64,000 nt of DNA, from assembly GCF_037975445.1 (NCBI RefSeq), contig NZ_CP150254.1:2044001-2108000 (forward strand), read 5' to 3'. Each line of letters starts with the position of its first letter. The first letter of the stretch is position 1. Below, one piece after another: positions 63,007 through 64,000 of the stretch. The position numbers and the translations under genes were made by a program. Under the pieces are notes generated by a model. The model saw only the letters and a list, made by a program, of their open reading frames with translations, did no database searches and was not told where the DNA came from. Source of the stretch: Peribacillus sp. FSL P2-0133 (GTDB lineage: Bacteria > Bacillota > Bacilli > Bacillales > DSM-1321).

Positions 63007-64000
63007 ATGTTTGCTGATGTTGTATTTTTAAACGGACAAGTCATTACCGTCGATTCGGGCAATCGGATCGCAGAAGCAGTTGCCATTAAACGTAACCGAA
63101 TAGAAGCTGTCGGAACAAACAAGGAAATCAAACGTTGGATTGGAGAAAGCACCAAAGTGATGGATTTGCAAGGTAGGACTCTACTGCCAGGATTTATAGA
63201 TTCGCATTTGCATCTACTCGGTTATGGACTTACAAGGCTAGCGATTAATTGCAAAGACGCATCGATTCAATCCAATGCAGATATTATCGGTGAATTGAAA
63301 CTGAAGGCGGAATCTACCCCTGAAGGAGGGTGGATCGTAGCAGTAGGTTACAACGAAATGTTCATGTTGGAAGGGCGGTACCTAACCCGCAATCAGCTGG
63401 ATGAGGTGTCGACGGAACACCCGATTCTAATTGTGCGACAATGTGGCCACATTATGATTGCGAACAGTAATGTGTTGGAATTGACAGGTGTAAACGACCA
63501 ATCGGTCGATCCGGAAGGTGGAGTGTTCGGTCGGGACGAGTCCGGGAGATTAAACGGGCTGCTAGTGGAAGCAGCCATGGATCCGGTAAAACGTGTCATG
63601 AATCCGACGGAAGAGGTCTTGGCCAGAGCGGCGGAAATCGCTTCGCGCGATTTCGTATCGTTAGGCATTACGACAATTCATGATGCGGGTGGGTACGAGC
63701 CGGTCAATCTTCGCATCCTACAGCAAGCGGTTCGTTCTGGTCGCTTAAAGGTTCGGGTGTATGCAATGGTCGTTCACGAGCCTAACTTTATCCGAATGAG
63801 AGAGACGTGCCTGTCCACTGGGTTCGGCGACGATCGATTTCGTATCGGTCCGGCGAAAATCTTTATAGACGGAGCCAGCACCGCGCCGACGCTTGCGACG
63901 CGTCAGCCATATGAGACGAATCCGGAAGACAGCGGCATTCTGTACTACACGCAAGAGAATATGAACGACGCGCTCATCGCAGCCCATCGAGATGGTTATC
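63007..64000 (+). CDS. Amidohydrolase family 3 protein, YtcJ-like (runs off window)
   Basis: The first 331 residues of a metal-dependent hydrolase of the YtcJ/amidohydrolase-3 group, usually 520-560 long. It opens FADVVFLNGQVITVDSGNRIAEAVAIKRNRIEAVG, has the metal-binding LLPGFIDSHLHLLGYG near residue 65, later RQCGHIMIANS, GITTIHDAGGYEP and FRIGPAKIFIDGASTAP. ATG 63007 follows AAGAGGTGATC. Codons become richer in G/C toward the window end than in the genes before it, which may mean a different origin. It is the third gene after the sigma-54 promoter and probably hydrolyses a further amide or cyclic bond. Confidence 0.88.
   Translation, partial: MFADVVFLNGQVITVDSGNRIAEAVAIKRNRIEAVGTNKEIKRWIGESTKVMDLQGRTLLPGFIDSHLHLLGYGLTRLAINCKDASIQSNADIIGELKLKAESTPEGGWIVAVGYNEMFMLEGRYLTRNQLDEVSTEHPILIVRQCGHIMIANSNVLELTGVNDQSVDPEGGVFGRDESGRLNGLLVEAAMDPVKRVMNPTEEVLARAAEIASRDFVSLGITTIHDAGGYEPVNLRILQQAVRSGRLKVRVYAMVVHEPNFIRMRETCLSTGFGDDRFRIGPAKIFIDGASTAPTLATRQPYETNPEDSGILYYTQENMNDALIAAHRDGY

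Noticed and set aside
1..64000. CRISPR array or complete insertion sequence
   Set aside because: No regularly spaced direct repeats and no transposase with intact ends; only fragments were seen.

Overview
The window looks like the chromosome of a low-GC, spore-forming Gram-positive bacterium of the family Bacillaceae (Bacillus or Peribacillus type). The evidence is the strong AGGAGG-type ribosome binding sites, TTG/GTG starts, intrinsic terminators with T-runs, cre-like sites, and proteins that resemble B. subtilis families (MsmX, FtsZ, YqjZ, CYP109, VmlR, MneP). The genus is inference. No rRNA, tRNA or CRISPR array was found.

Layout. 1-4.7 kb: sugar metabolism (Gfo/Idh/MocA oxidoreductase, TIM-barrel isomerase, MsmX ATPase, a wrecked HPr/Crh gene, a ROK kinase). 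5.3-12 kb: a drug exporter, then decayed DNA (SorC regulator stub, NCS2 permease and ankyrin lipoprotein pseudogenes) that surrounds an intact but shortened FtsZ paralogue and a secreted DUF4822 protein. 12.3-20 kb: a catabolic island with a YjhG/YagF-type dehydratase, a FAH-fold 2-keto-3-deoxypentonate dehydratase, an alpha-ketoglutarate semialdehyde dehydrogenase, an IclR regulator and a GntP permease. Together these form a complete Weimberg-type route from an aldopentonate to 2-oxoglutarate, with three copies of one palindromic operator at its promoters. 20-30 kb: small membrane proteins, integrase, SDR and IS remnants, a large M14 carboxypeptidase, a YaeR-like VOC protein and a cytochrome P450.

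30-34.3 kb: a LacI regulator, two perfect palindromic operators, a HisD-family dehydrogenase outside any his operon, and a second GntP permease. 34.4-38.5 kb: transposase and recombinase debris, a MarR/nitroreductase/ABM-monooxygenase electrophile-stress group, and a long gene-free stretch holding two related structured elements. 38.5-45.1 kb: a DMT exporter divergent from a MocR regulator, then a NitT/TauT-type ABC importer. 45.2-58.4 kb: two copies of a Bacillus-type intergenic repeat that sit at terminators, a DMT transporter, a secreted LamG-metallophosphoesterase, a Gly/His/Trp repeat protein, a GNAT enzyme, a hydrolase-response regulator-kinase operon, a CDF metal exporter, and an ABC-F ribosome-protection protein behind an attenuator hairpin. 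58.5-64 kb: a sigma-54 activator divergent from a sigma-54 promoter that drives an MFS transporter, an M20 amidohydrolase and a YtcJ-type amidohydrolase running off the window.

The overall picture is an accessory region of peripheral catabolic modules, each with its own regulator and visible operators, separated by many gene remnants. The most interesting items are the Weimberg cluster with its operator set, the FtsZ paralogue, the paired structured element near 37-38 kb, the HisD/GntP module and the sigma-54 amidohydrolase module.
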